64,000 nt of DNA from Blastobasis lacticolella (GCA_905147135.1 LR990051.1:16583115-16647114); one strand, 5' to 3'; positions 31,255 to 41,815 are shown, numbered from the stretch's first letter. The notes: generated by a model not told the origin, from the sequence alone. Numbers and translations: made by a program.

Positions 31255-31775
31255 ATATGTATTTATTTTATTTATTTATTTAATACTTTAAATAGTACAA
31301 AGGTGGACTTAAAGCTTTGTGGCTATATCCCCAAAAACTGGTAATAAAAATTGCAGGCGGTGCATAAAAATTTACAACAACATTAACTTACTACTTAACT
31401 ACAAATACAATTCTACCCACTAGTAATCACATACCGAAACTGAACATATTTTATAAAATACTAAAAACTAACAACAACAATATCAATATTGCAGAATGCA
31501 CTTGAATACCAATTTCAATCAAGTGCCTACCTACTAAGATCACTCGCAAAAGTAACAGGTGTTAAAATAAATAAATAAAAGTCGGGTATTACAAAGAATT
31601 TAGAAAATGCTCTCGAACAGCTTTTTTGAAGGAAAGTTTGTTGGAGCTACGTCTGATATCGACCGGCAGATCATTCCACAGCCTTGCTGCTACATCACGG
31701 ATAAGATCGAAAACGCACGGCTGCGCTGGTTTGTTCACGCGTAAGCCTCAGGGATAAGTAGGAAATAGGTGCCTA
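31255..31775 (-). mobile_element. CR1-like LINE 3' end, reversed
   Basis: Read on the - strand, about 31755-31595 encodes VAARLWNDLPVDIRRSSNK then FKKAVREHFLNSL, the CR1/jockey-superfamily C-terminus. This is followed at about 31340-31255 by the 3' UTR words 'aagctttaagtccacctttg' and a (TAAA)n tail. It is 5'-truncated. Confidence 0.75.
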
Positions 31776-31789
31776 AACCTGCTTGTATC

Positions 31790-31980
31790 AGAAAAGAGGT
31801 CCCGCGGGAGACCCCAGAAGCGATGGATTGATATCGCCCAGTCGGACGCGAGAGCCAACGGCTAAGCCGTGAGGATAACAAATAATGGGCAAATTGAAAA
31901 AGCAAAAGTAAGAAAGTGGACCCTAGCAGACGTCGGAACTTACGGCTCGGATGATGATAATGACTGTAGCTGTCTATATG
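31790..31980 (+). mobile_element. RTE-type LINE 3' terminus
   Basis: Translation gives RGRPQKRWIDIAQSDARANG, a stop, then KAKVRKWTLADV and a (GAT)n-type end, 'ggatgatgataatgac'. The first block is the C-terminal GRP..RWID signature of RTE-type LINEs, as at 13.57 kb. Confidence 0.6.
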
Positions 31981-32097
31981 ATGTGATTGTTATGCTCATA
32001 ATCTTACCGACAGATGTCGGAAAAAATCGACAAGGTCTAAATATTTCTCGAGAAAACGTATAGTGCTCTTCGTATGTCAAAAGTTTTTCTTATCAAT

Positions 32098-32378
32098 TTA
32101 CACATTTGCACCACAGCCCATAACAGTCCACTGAAGACTTAAGGCTTCCCCCACGAAAGGGGAGGTTATTGCCATAATCTCCACGCTTGGCAGGCGGGTT
32201 GGAGATCGCAGTGTTATAAATATGACAATGGAAAATGTTGCTGCTCATTTTCTAGCTTACTGAGAGTAGATTTTTTGCTTCAGAAACAATAGTCGCCTTG
32301 TACGACACCTTCGAGTGGAAGGATTGGTGCTATTCTACTCTGCCGGACACCACACGGCCACGCCGGATACCACACGGA
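32098..32378 (-). repeat. Retroposon family B copy, reversed
   Basis: + strand text 'cacagcccataacagtccac', 'cttggcaggcgggttggaga', 'aacaatagtcgccttgtacg' and 'tctgccggacaccacacgg'. It ends in a short tandem repeat of the last 24 bp ('gccggacaccacacggcca' and 'gccggataccacacgga'). Confidence 0.75.
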
Positions 32379-32724
32379 CATTTAACTGAAGTTATATATG
32401 AAGGAACAACCGAAACGGAAACGGAACACGTCGGAAAACATAACCAGTTTACATAATAAAGTCAAACACTTCCTAAACAACTGAACCAATTTGAATGAAA
32501 CAAATCTACCTTGATTAAACTGGTGATCAAATAAAGCAAACTGCATCGTAATCGATCCCCCCATTCGCCACAGACAGGCACACAGAGATACTTTTTTTTA
32601 TTACGGATCACTTTTTATTGTTATTTTTATTAGATGTTTCACGGCTCTTAAGTCGAGTCGCTGACCTCAAATATTACTTGTATTGTTGCAGGTCAGTGAT
32701 TCAAGCATTTTTGAGTCATTGAAA

Positions 32725-32815
32725 TATGTTTTTTTTATACCACCAAGGTGGCAAACAAGCTTACGGCCTGCCTGATGGTAAGCAGTCACCGCAGCCTATG
32801 GACGTTACGTTATGT
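32725..32815 (-). mobile_element. Jockey-like LINE 3' end fragment (J1), reversed
   Basis: 'ttttttttataccaccaagg', 'aagcttacggcctgcctgat' and 'cagcctatggacgtta' are the reverse complement of the J1 tail. The open frame at 32748-32963 that reads into it is not a gene. Confidence 0.75.
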
Positions 32816-33065
32816 TTGTGATGTGTTGTTGTGTGTGCTCTTCTATTATATTCAGATATACACAACAAACATCGTCCCATTTTCGTCGGAGGTTCGAAAC
32901 ACTTTGAGAATCACTGCGCTGAAAACCCTTCTAACACGTGAACTGTCATCAATTAGTAACTAACATTCACGTAATCTTCGGATAATCTCAATCAATTACG
33001 GCACTTAATACGCACCAATAGCGGCATATTAATCGTGTAAATCGCTTATGGAGACCGACAAAGCC
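32816..33065. other. Intergenic stretch, nothing recognised
   Basis: No gene or recurring repeat family is seen. Confidence 0.35.
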
Positions 33066-33150
33066 GTTGGAGCGTCGGTGGCGAAGTGGTAACGGTATCC
33101 GAATTCGAGTACCGGGTTCGAATCTCACTGCCGTCATGTAGCAAGATGGT
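33066..33150 (+). repeat. SINE1 tRNA-like head, isolated
   Basis: 'gcgtcggtggcgaagtggta' carries an A-box-like core and 'gggttcgaatctcactgcc' a B box. It aligns with the first 80 bp of the full SINE1 at 39328. No complementary acceptor stem is formed, so it is not a tRNA gene. Confidence 0.6.
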
Positions 33151-33299
33151 TTACAAACTTTAGACTAAACTTGATTACTGTGAAGGCTAAAGTTTAAGTA
33201 TCTATATACCTTCCTGCCTACTACCTACCTACTTTACAAGAAAAACAATCTACTGGAAGTACTCTGTCAAGCCCAAGGAGTTCGTCTGGGTGAGTACCA

Positions 33300-33535
33300 A
33301 CGCGTTATCTATTTCAGCTTGTGTTCCGGTTTGAAGGATAAGGTAGCCAGAGCAATAACAGGCATGAGGCATTTCATCTTAATCCTCACAGTGACAACGC
33401 ACCTGCGGTTTTGTGCATGCATTTTTGTTGCCTGCAACCTAAATACATGAATCGTAGATGTTATGGGCGACAGTTGCCGCTCACCATCAGGTTGGCTGTC
33501 TGCTCGTTTGTCACTGCGTGCATAAAAAAAGCTTA
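33300..33535 (+). repeat. Retroposon family F copy 1
   Basis: Begins 'cagcttgtgttccggtttga', contains 'atgaggcatttcatc', 'cgtagatgttatgggcgac' and 'accatcaggttggctgtctg', then a short A-rich end. A reversed copy at 43680-43895 shares 'atctacgatg', 'gaaatgcatggtgcc' and 'aaaccggaacacaa'. The 3' words resemble LINE tails, so it may be a LINE 3' end or a SINE relying on one. Confidence 0.6.
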
Positions 33536-34469
33536 TAAAAATAGCGCTTTCCGTCACTCATGCTAAACGTAACCAAAGTTGATCATTAAGTGTACTTATG
33601 TGAAAATACATAGGCGTCTAGAATATTCTCGGGCTACAACATCTCAAATTCGACATTATCTCTAGGCGCAAATCTGTAGGTGCTGAAACGTTACTGAATC
33701 TTTGATATTATTACAATGGTAGAAGATGGTTGCGAAAATGTATCATTAGTAATGGACTTATGTGGCTATAAAAAATGTCACAACCGACAAAAATACCTAT
33801 AAAGTTGTACACCTAACGCTAACTATGCTTTTATCACACATTCGTTCACTACTTAGCTGTTTCTAAACTGTTTATATATGTGCATAGAATCCGAGATAAA
33901 TATAACTTTGTCTCAAGTAACTAGAAACTATTTTTAAACTCGATTATCTATCAATGGCTTTAGACCTATCGTCCCACTGCAAAGACAAAGGTGTCTATCG
34001 AATACTTCAAATAAAATATTTAAGTAAGCTTAATCTCCACAAAGGCACAAACACTGCCAGGCAAAAGCTCAAAGCTACATGACGCAAGCCCTATGAGAGC
34101 TGAACTTTCCGGCAGCTTTTCTAGACAAAGGAGAAAGCTCGAAAGAGGAAAGCTGCTTTCGTTCACTTATGATAGTGAGACACGAAACTTTGTCAGTAAA
34201 AGCTAAGTATGTGCTTTGGAAATATTTATTTTAGTGCGAACTGGCTGCTGGAGGTATCTGGAGTGTTCTGGAATGTTCTGGAATTACCGCAGTCTGCAGG
34301 CGACGGGTTGAGCGACTGGCGATGTCATTGTTAAAGGGTCAACTTTGGATTTAACTTTACAAGTTTCCGGGAGGTTTGTTACTTACTTAGATCGTTGGTT
34401 CGTGTTATGGTTTTGATACTAACTAGATAGCAAACCGCAGACTTCTTGTATACCTATTATTATTATTAT
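33536..34469. other. Intergenic stretch, nothing recognised
   Basis: No gene or recurring repeat family is seen. Confidence 0.4.
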
Positions 34470-34630
34470 TTGTACGTCATACCGCAGACAAATAGGCAAT
34501 CGGCCACCTAATGGAAAGTGATCAACAACAGGGGCGCTACCAACGCGTTGCCTCTAAAGAGACCTCAAATATACCTCTTGACCGATCCCATGTCATAGTC
34601 CCAAAGAAATACTGTGACTGGGATATCTAC
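34470..34630 (-). mobile_element. Jockey-like LINE 3' end fragment (J2), reversed
   Basis: 'cagacaaataggcaatcggc', 'cacctaatggaaagtgatc' and 'cctctaaagagacctc' are the reverse complement of the J2 end. It extends into C-terminal coding sequence ('gatcccatgtcatagtccc'). Confidence 0.75.
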
Positions 34631-34904
34631 TAGATATAAGTAGAACGAAACGTTGCTCGTATATCACTCTATCTAACAGCGAAAACTAAATAATATTAAA
34701 ACCGTAAATACTAATATTAAAGAAATAATAAACATAAAAAATGTTTTTATTAAAATTACGTTTACTACAGTAATTATTTTTAAATAATTACATTAGACGT
34801 TTGAATTTCGACATTTTTATTAAATAGAATTAAACATTTCGGTCACCACCCTCTAATAAAACTTATGCCAGTCGATAGGAAACTTTAATACCTATCTATC
34901 GATC

Positions 34905-35146
34905 ATTGAGGTACACGGACGGACCGTCCACCTGATGGAAAGTGGCCACCGTCGTCCAGGACATCCTAAGGGGAGCGGATGCGGTGCCGGCCTTTGAAGT
35001 ACCTGTAGACATGCTTTTAAAAGAACCCCATGATGTAGTGCCATCTGCACTACAACAAGACTTCGGGAGGGAGCTCATTCCACATACTGCTCGTGCGCGG
35101 TAAAAGAGCTCGTGATGCCCGTACTTTAGTTGGATGTCAGGCATCT
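34905..35146 (-). mobile_element. LINE C-terminal/3' end fragment, reversed
   Basis: On the - strand it reads 'agtatgtggaatgagctccc' then 'tcccgaagtcttgttgtagt' (SMWNELPPEV). It continues to 'ccactttccatcaggtggac', which resembles the J2 end. This is the C-terminus of a jockey-superfamily ORF2, diverged from the other copies. Confidence 0.65.
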
Positions 35147-35174
35147 ATATGGTATGGTAAGAGATGGTTAAGAG

Positions 35175-35520
35175 AGGTAGGGCATAGCGGGGTATCTCGT
35201 TCGAATTAAAGCCGCCCGACTGGGGAAGTACCTCCACCTTACAGAATATCGCAGCTAAATAATACTCTTTTAAATAGTATTGTGTTTCTGCCGGTGAGTA
35301 AGGTTTCCAGTGCTCCATGGGGTGGGAATTTGGGGAACCGTGGCTTTGGCAGTGGAGTGGCATTTGCCGTTTTGCTGGCAGAGCAACGTGTTATAGAGGT
35401 AGGCAACGCATTGGCGATACTCTTGGTGTTGCTAATGTCTATAGGCAGTGGTGACCACTTTCCACCAGGTGGCCCGCTTGCCTGTTTGCCTATCGTATGA
35501 AAAAAAAAAAAAAGAAAATT
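35175..35520 (+). repeat. Retroposon family G copy 1 with J2-like 3' end
   Basis: Contains 'ctcgttcgaattaaagccgc', 'cgactggggaagtacctcca', 'gtttctgccggtgagtaagg', 'gtgctccatggggtggga' and 'ttggggaaccgtggctttgg'. It then ends with J2-type words ('ggcaacgcattggcgatact', 'gtggcccgcttgcctgtttg') and poly(A). The second copy at 60715-61065 is reversed and very similar along its whole length. Confidence 0.75.
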
Positions 35521-36119
35521 CTATCCCATGGTCTGAGAGTGCGATGGCGGACAAGTGACGGTGGCACCAAGTTGAACCATTCTTCGAACCATTCCCCACA
35601 CTTGCCGCCTTTGTTATGAGAATGCGCACATACCTAGCGCAAAACACCTACAGTACCTACAGAGCACGTCAAAACCAGCCTTCCGGATTGAAGCGCGTGT
35701 CATGTACGAATCTTGAAATTCAAATACCCCGTTCCGCACACCCGTTATTTACATCCACATTCCGAACTCGTACAAACTTTTTAATCCTCATTTGATTACC
35801 TACGAACGGCTTGGCTCTCCCCGGGGCGAAGTTTATTAACTTTGCTTAGGTTGGTACCTACGTGCCTTCAAACTTCAAACCGCTGCTTAACTTGTATGTT
35901 AAGTTAGTGCTTAAACAGCGATTAAGTGAGCGCAGTTTAACTCGGAACGTGTATGCACGGGTGATGCCTTGATGCGGCGAACTCGGCAACAACATGCTGG
36001 CTGTATGGGAAAATCATTTTGTTGGTCTCGAATTTTAAACAGCGGCAGCTGTGTTCCAGCTTTAAAATGACCACGGTGACTGTTTAAGGTATTTTTGCGA
36101 GATGTATTCATAAAGTGTA
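35521..36119. other. Intergenic stretch, nothing recognised
   Basis: Short open frames only; no recurring repeat family. Confidence 0.4.
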
Positions 36120-36275
36120 TAATACTAGAACCCCCCTGCGGTTTTCACCCGCACAGATCTCTGTAAAAGAATTTTAAAAATCGGTTTAGTAGTTTTGGAA
36201 ATTACCTCCAACAAACAAACTCACAAATACACAAACTTTTGCTTTTTATAAGTATTAGTATAGATGAGGTATATG
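36120..36275 (-). repeat. Helitron-like (Lep1-type) repeat, reversed
   Basis: Begins 'actagaacccccctgcggtt' and contains 'ttaaaaatcggtttagtagt' and 'cacaaacttttgctttttat'. This is a diverged, reversed version of the family. The leading ACTAG is the reverse complement of a CTAGT end. Confidence 0.4.
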
Positions 36276-38093
36276 CGGGGAAGTAGCCTCAACTGATGTA
36301 AATGTAGATTATAAGATATAAGAAGATTGTAGAACATTTGTTGATGTCGATCGTAGCTTGTGGAACTCCATAGTGTCTGCCTTCCTTTGATGCCGGCATC
36401 AGAGTGTATATAATGTCACATACATTGCTTGGTTGAGTTGGTCTGTGTATATTGCACCGGTTTAAGACGTCTACCGGATGGTAGGATTCTGTGAAGCGTC
36501 AGAGTCTGCCTGGATGGGTTCTCCCACCTTAATTTTTGCCCCCAGACAATACGTCTGCTTGTTGAGTTCTAGCGCACACATTTTTTATTGTTCAGATATT
36601 GTCTAAAAACTGTAAAATGTAAGATGAAAACAATAAAAAAATATTGAAATAAAACATCCAGTTTGTGATTGGGTGGCAACTTTTTTATATTTATTTCTAA
36701 GTCTAACTTTTTGGTCTTAAACGAAGAACTTGATTCCGTATTTGGCAATGAAATCCCGTTTCTATAGCCACTTCGTCCACAAAACTATTTGAAACTGCTC
36801 CAAAAACTCTCTCTCACGGAACAAGGCTGGCGCTGTATTTCCCGTTATGTACCGGGAAATATTTCGCCATTTTCTGAGGATGAAATCACAGAGTTCTCTC
36901 CCAACTTCAGAACAAAAACTGCTTCGTGTTTGGAGCTTCGGGGAATAAGTTCAGGCGAGGCAGCTGATGCATGATCCTGTATGGATGGTGACACATCGGG
37001 TTTTCACTTCACGTTTTACCTTAGTGCCGTTTGAGTAAAAAAGGTTTTTAATATTTATTGCAAGACAACATTTGGGCTTGAATTTTATAATATGTACGGA
37101 GATGGTTTTGCTACATCATGATGTAGGTACTGACTATTTGACTTACCAGTTTTACGTGTAAGGTTGGGTGTAATTTGCGAGTGGGAAATGCTGTTTGAAC
37201 AAGTTTTAATTAAGTCTGGATGTGTTTGGCATTGTTTGCTCCGTGGTAATAGGTATGTTCGTACCTTCGGGTGGAAACTTTTATTAGATTCTTCGAATTA
37301 TTATTATATTAAAAGTTAATCACATGCGACGTACCTTTTCGATTTGTTTTCCCGACGTTTCGGTAGGGTTTCACCCACTGTGGTCATGAGAAGACTGCAA
37401 TTGAGAGGTGACAGCTGCGGTGATGTGCCGGTAGACTTCCTATCCTCACATATATATAATAATAGGTGTAAAGAACGCGAGTTTACTTTGAAACAAATAT
37501 TAGATTCTTCTATTTCGTCATTTATTGCGGTCTATGCATTTGATTCGATTGGTGCTCCATATGTTGACGTGTGTATGTTTTTATTGCGAATCTAGAGGAA
37601 AGCCAATGCATTATATGCAACAAATGCCATAAACAACTGCTTTCAATGTTATTATTACTTATCAGAATTGCTGATAATGATTGTTGAAGTGATGAGTTCT
37701 GGGGAGTAAAAATAAAAAGCTTGTAATAGAATAACTTGGAAGAAAATAAACCTAGTTGTCTGGAGTACAACTGGAGAGTACCAAGTATTGTGTGTGTAAT
37801 TAATAAAACATTATCATCCCCGAGAGATTTCATAAAGTGATAACCTGAATTATGTAATTTTACCCTCATAGCTTGCGCCTTGGTCTTAAGACACGGGAAC
37901 CACATCGCTGCCATTGCTCAAGTGACTGTTAGCATTCGTAAATAAATAATAGAAAATTAGGAAAAACACTTTGTAGCTCTTGTAGTTCAACCTTTGATAA
38001 ATTGAAATAAAACAGTAAATTATAGAATGCTGCGCTGTTGTGCGCTGTCGACTGAGAAACATGACGATCCTTTAAAATTGTATCTCTTGACAT
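36276..38093. other. Intergenic stretch, nothing firmly recognised
   Basis: Near 37340-37420 'ttttcccgacgtttcggtag' and 'ttcacccactgtggtcatga' look like a repeat motif seen in many insect foldbacks, but I cannot define its ends. Opposing open frames at 37344-37595 and 37522-37914 have no recognisable domain. Confidence 0.35.
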
Positions 38094-38330
38094 ACCAGCC
38101 CCTTACACTCGTGGGTGTCGTACAAGGCGACTAATGTTTTCGAGGCAAAAGCTCAAGAGTCTCCGTAGGCTGGAAAATGGGCAGCATTTTCCATTGTTAT
38201 ATTTAAACACTGCGATCTCCAACCCGCCTGCCAAGCGTGGAGATTATGGCAATAACCCCCCCTTTCGTGGGAGAGGCCCTAAGTCCTGCAGTGGACTGTT
38301 ACGGGCTGTAATGATAATGATAGGTGTAAT
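38094..38330 (+). repeat. Retroposon family B copy
   Basis: 'cccttacactcgtgggtgtc', 'aaggcgactaatgttttcga', 'ctccaacccgcctgccaagc' and 'tcctgcagtggactgttacg', then 'ggctgtaatgataatgat'. The 5' end ('gtgtccggcag') is missing. Confidence 0.75.
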
Positions 38331-38382
38331 TCCAGACGTAGGTCATAAATTACGAGCCAAAACTTGTATTTGACCCCCACCA

Positions 38383-38550
38383 CCATCATCATCATCATAA
38401 TATCAGCCGAAAGACGCCCACTGCTGGACATAGGCCTCCCTCAGAGATCACCACAAAGGCCGGTCCTGTTCCTTCCGCATCCAGCTGGTACCTGCGAACT
38501 ATACCAGGTCGTCGGTCCACCTAGTGGGAGGCCTACCTACGCTGCTTCGT
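38383..38550 (-). repeat. Retroposon family C copy 1, (ATC)n-flanked
   Basis: 'catcatcatcatcataatat', 'cgcccactgctggacatagg', 'cctccctcagagatcacc' and 'ggtcgtcggtccacctagtg'. The same order is at 57879-58051 and 61573-61730. The (ATC)n at the left implies a (GAT)n 3' tail on the - strand. I associate this sequence with a very common lepidopteran LINE 3' end, but no coding is left. Confidence 0.7.
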
Positions 38551-38920
38551 TATTTAACCCCCAGAAAGTAGTCACCGCAAAAATTACCTATCGTCACAGA
38601 CTGACTCGGCCTTCCCTGTTCTATGACTATCACCCTTACTTACTATAGTAACCATTACAACATTTTTATAATTAAAACACATTCAAGTAATCAAAGTTGA
38701 ATACTTTTTCTCAGAACTAAAGTTAAAGCAAACCGCAGAGCTATTACTGCAAAAAGTGGTTTTGGTAGTGTCCAACTGTAGGTCAATTTCTGGCCGAAGC
38801 CGATTAAACGGCTATCGCCACAAACCTTCAGCCAAAGCCGAAGCCGAGGCGGAAGGCCTAAATTTTTTGTTCAAGTTTGGATTTTGAGTATGAAAAAAAA
38901 ACTGAAAATTATAAAAGAAA
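38551..38920. other. Intergenic stretch, nothing recognised
   Basis: A diverged pair of GCCGAAGC-type words lies near 38795-38855. No gene is seen. Confidence 0.35.
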
Positions 38921-38921
38921 T

Positions 38922-39041
38922 TACACTTTCACTACACATGTTACCGGGTTTGTTACCACGGTTAGTATTGTTTTTACCTCGATATTTCGACGCAGTACTA
39001 ACCGTGGTAACAAACCCGATAAAATGTGTATTGAAAGTGTA
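38922..39041. mobile_element. 120-bp foldback element
   Basis: The left arm starts 'tacactttcactacaca' and ends 'ttgttaccacggttagta'. The right arm starts 'tactaaccgtggtaacaa' and ends 'attgaaagtgta'. Arms are about 46 bp with a spacer of about 28 bp containing 'tcgatatttcgacgc'. No coding. Confidence 0.75.
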
Positions 39042-39099
39042 GTAAATAACTACGAAAGTCTTAAAACCTTTTTTTAGTACAATACATAGCTACTTATTA

Positions 39100-39212
39100 T
39101 ATATTACACCCAGACCCGTAACAAAAATTAAAATTCATCATTTCAATTCCTCGGCCGGGAATCGAACCCGGGACCTCTGCGTGGAACCAACCACTCAGGT
39201 CGACGATATATA
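39100..39212 (-). repeat. SINE2 with tRNA-like head, reversed
   Basis: 'ggccgggaatcgaacccggg' and 'ggaaccaaccactcaggtcg' form, on the - strand, an A box (cctgagtggttggttcc) and a B box (gggttcgattcccgg). The body 'acccagacccgtaac' then 'aaaattaaaatt' recurs at 61428-61460. Only the first 60 bp are tRNA-like. Confidence 0.65.
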
Positions 39213-39327
39213 AACTGTATATACGACGATAAATAAATGTAGAAAGGTAATTTCAATCATCGCTAGAAATTTATATAGAGATAAAAAATTACCTTGCACT
39301 TTATTTGTTAAAAATAATAATAAAAAA

Positions 39328-39655
39328 CGTCGGTGGCCGAGCGGTTACAGTATTCAACTCGTAAGCCAGAAGTCCCGGGTTCGAATCCCGCTCCGGTAAT
39401 GTACCAATGACTGTTTTCTGAGTTATGTACATTAGGGAAAACGTCGTGATGAAACCTGCACATTCAGGCGACTGGATGTGTAACCATGATCCAATCTGGT
39501 CAGGTTCGCCTGGTAGCATACTCACGGAGGTCAGATGGCAGTCGCTTCACTAATTACTTACCTGACCTGCCAAACCCTGGATCATGATCAAGGCGGACCC
39601 CGGCTCCTCGTGCGCGAGAGCACAACCGGGACATTAACGCCAAGATGATGATGAA
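39328..39655 (+). repeat. SINE1, full-length tRNA-derived SINE (about 328 bp)
   Basis: The head 'cgtcggtggccgagcggtta' contains an A box and 'cccgggttcgaatcccgctc' a B box. The body includes 'gcacattcaggcgactggat', 'aaccatgatccaatctggtc', 'ggatcatgatcaaggcggac' and 'cgtgcgcgagagcacaaccg', ending 'cgccaagatgatgatg'. 'aataaaaa' flanks it at both ends, consistent with a target duplication. RNA polymerase III transcription from the head and LINE-driven retrotransposition are the known mode for such elements. Confidence 0.85.
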
Positions 39656-39949
39656 TAAAAATAACATAGGAGAGATGTTCCGTCGCGAAGCCGACTCGTA
39701 GCTTCGGTTGGACACTAGTTCGTGGCGTATATGGAATCCCCTAAGTCCCGGGTCTCATTTTCAATGTTCTTCACTCTAACATTTTTATTTTTAAAGTAAA
39801 ATATTTAAAGTTTCTACGTGAGAACGGTTTCAATAAGAGCTTGAGTGAAATAGCTCGAAAGATATATATTTTTATCAAGATGTGATGTTATACTAGTGAT
39901 TTCTCATGAGAATGATACGTAGAGCGTTTTCAAGACAATTTCAAGGCAC
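39656..39949. other. Short intergenic stretch, nothing recognised
   Basis: Includes 'gcgaagccgactcgtagctt', possibly a relic of the Helitron-like family. No gene is seen. Confidence 0.3.
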
Positions 39950-40218
39950 TACCCGTGTGGTTTCCGGCTAAGTAGAATAGCACCACCCCTTACACTCGTG
40001 GGTGTCGTACGTTGTTACGTAAATGTTTTCGAGGCAACAGATCTAGAGTCTCCAGGGATAGAAAATGGGCAGCAGCTTATTCCATTGTTATAATTATAAC
40101 ACTGCAATCTCCAACGCGCCTGCCAAGCGTGGAGATTATGGCAATATCCTATCCTCTCATGGGGGAGGCCCTAAGTCCTGCAGTAACATGCTATGGGCTG
40201 TGATGACGATGATACGTA
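39950..40218 (+). repeat. Retroposon family B copy
   Basis: 'cccgtgtggtttccggctaa', 'cttacactcgtgggtgtcgt', 'tctccaacgcgcctgccaag' and 'gtcctgcagtaacatgctat', then 'ggctgtgatgacgatgat'. Near full length. Confidence 0.75.
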
Positions 40219-40954
40219 GAGAGTTTTCGTGACAATGTTGATGATTTGCCAAGTACTAACGCCACACTTATATAAGTCCCCGTATAATATTAAATTCAAG
40301 AGGGACAAAACATCGTTCGTCATAAACACGTTTAATAACATTTTTACCGCACAAATATAATCAAAGAGACAAAGACTTCCGTATAAAGTAATAAGAAAAC
40401 GACACAAATAAGCCCCAAAAATCCGCGTCCCTCAGTCGCCAATTAGTCTTAATTTTTTTTTATCAAAAGCAATTGAAAACATATTATTTTCATGAGTAGA
40501 AAAAGAATATTGCTATTACTAAGGCTCGGGAATTTATTAAGCGCCTCAAAATGAGATAATAGGTGGCCCAACAATGGTTCCGACGAGGGCCATTTGAACG
40601 TAAATCTTTTGAATTTTGTTTCTGCCGCTTTACCACAGATCAGATAGCTTTAGCATGGCCCAATTGAAAAGAAAGACCGCTTTATTATTGAATACGGACG
40701 TTGAAAAAGGTACGGGGATATCTGACGACGCAATCTGAACAAATTCGGGCCACTCTTTTCAAATTCGTTGCCTCATTCCGGGGAAGGTGGATTTGTTGAC
40801 CGGGATCGTGACAAGATCTATCGCCTGGCCGCAATGAATTATATTTTAGGTGGAAATGAACGTGAGGCGAAGGACGTGGCAAAGTACTTTTATTTTAAAA
40901 TAACCTATAAATTATATTAACATCAACAGTCTATTATAGACCGTTACTGTACCT
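40219..40954. other. Intergenic stretch, nothing recognised
   Basis: No gene or recurring repeat family is seen. Confidence 0.4.
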
Positions 40955-41525
40955 ATCCGACTCATAAGCGAGAGGTACCTGGGTAGAATCCCACAGCGGC
41001 CATGTACCATTGATTCTATTCCGATGTACATTAGTTTAATGCTATCCGATGCCAGCCGTGTGGTGTCCGGCAGAGTAGAAGAGCACAAGCACCTTACACT
41101 CGTGGGTGTCGTACAAGGCGACTAATGTTTTCGAGGCAGAACATCTAGAGGCTCCGTAGACTAGAATGGGCAGCAGCGTTTTCCATTGTTATTTTTTCAT
41201 CACTGCCTCCAACCCGCCTTCCAAGCTTGAAGATTATGGCAATAACCATCCCTTGCGTGGGAGTGGCCCTTTGTCCTGCAGTGGACTGTTATGAAGATAC
41301 AGGGGCTGTAATGATGAACCGATGCTCTTACGGTAAGGGAAAATATCGTGATGGAAACTGCACATTCAGCCGACTTAATACGTTGCCCTGTAAGCAGGGT
41401 CACGGAGGTCAGATGGCAGGCGCTCCACTGCAATTATCTGATCTGCCAAATCCTGTATCATGGTCAAAGCGAACCCCAGACCCTTGTGCGCAAGAACACA
41501 AACGCGACATTAACGGTTAATGACG
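40955..41525 (+). repeat. SINE1 copy split by a family B insertion
   Basis: The left part runs from 'cgactcataagcgagaggta' to 'tttaatgctatccgatgc'. The right part resumes with 'aaccgatgctcttacggtaa' and runs to 'gcgacattaacgg'. Between them lies family B, flanked by CCGATGC at both ends. With the insertion removed the SINE body is continuous. Confidence 0.8.
41053..41318 (+). repeat. Retroposon family B inserted in SINE1
   Basis: Begins 'cagccgtgtggtgtccggca' and ends 'ggggctgtaatgatgaa'. CCGATGC occurs at 41046-41052 and 41319-41325, a 7-bp target duplication. This copy defines the ends of family B: about 266 bp, including the GAT-type tail. Confidence 0.85.
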
Positions 41526-41639
41526 ACTGTATCACGTTCCTTGTTGAACACACGATATCGTCGCGTGGTTGTTCAGAGACTTTTATGCAAGATGCTGCTT
41601 GACCTACACACCAGAAAACGCTGTTGCCGTGAAGTATTT
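41526..41639. other. Short spacer
   Basis: Nothing recognised. Confidence 0.3.
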
Positions 41640-41815
41640 CCCTCTTGAATTACTCTATCTATTATTGAAAACCGCATTAAAATTCGTTGCATAGTTTAGA
41701 AGATCTAAGCATAAATAGATATATAGGGACAGACAGCGGAAGGCGACTTTGTTTTATACTATGTATAGATACCTAGATAAACTTGTTACCATCCTCTGCG
41801 TCGCGTAGTCGGGTA
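41640..41815 (-). repeat. Helitron-like (Lep1-type) repeat, reversed
   Basis: 'cctcttgaattactctatct', 'gaaaaccgcattaaaattcg' and 'ttgcatagtttagaagatct', then 'aggcgactttgttttatact'. This is the reverse of the block at 340-470. Confidence 0.45.

Noticed and set aside
33066..33150. Possible tRNA gene
   Set aside because: Matches the SINE1 head; no acceptor stem or coherent anticodon arm.
39150..39212. Possible tRNA gene on the - strand
   Set aside because: Good B box, but its body matches SINE2 at 61.4 kb and no full cloverleaf forms.
39328..39410. Possible tRNA gene (A and B box, GGTTCGAATCC)
   Set aside because: The 5' and 3' flanks do not form an acceptor stem, and the sequence continues into a 328-bp body repeated elsewhere. 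It is the head of a SINE.
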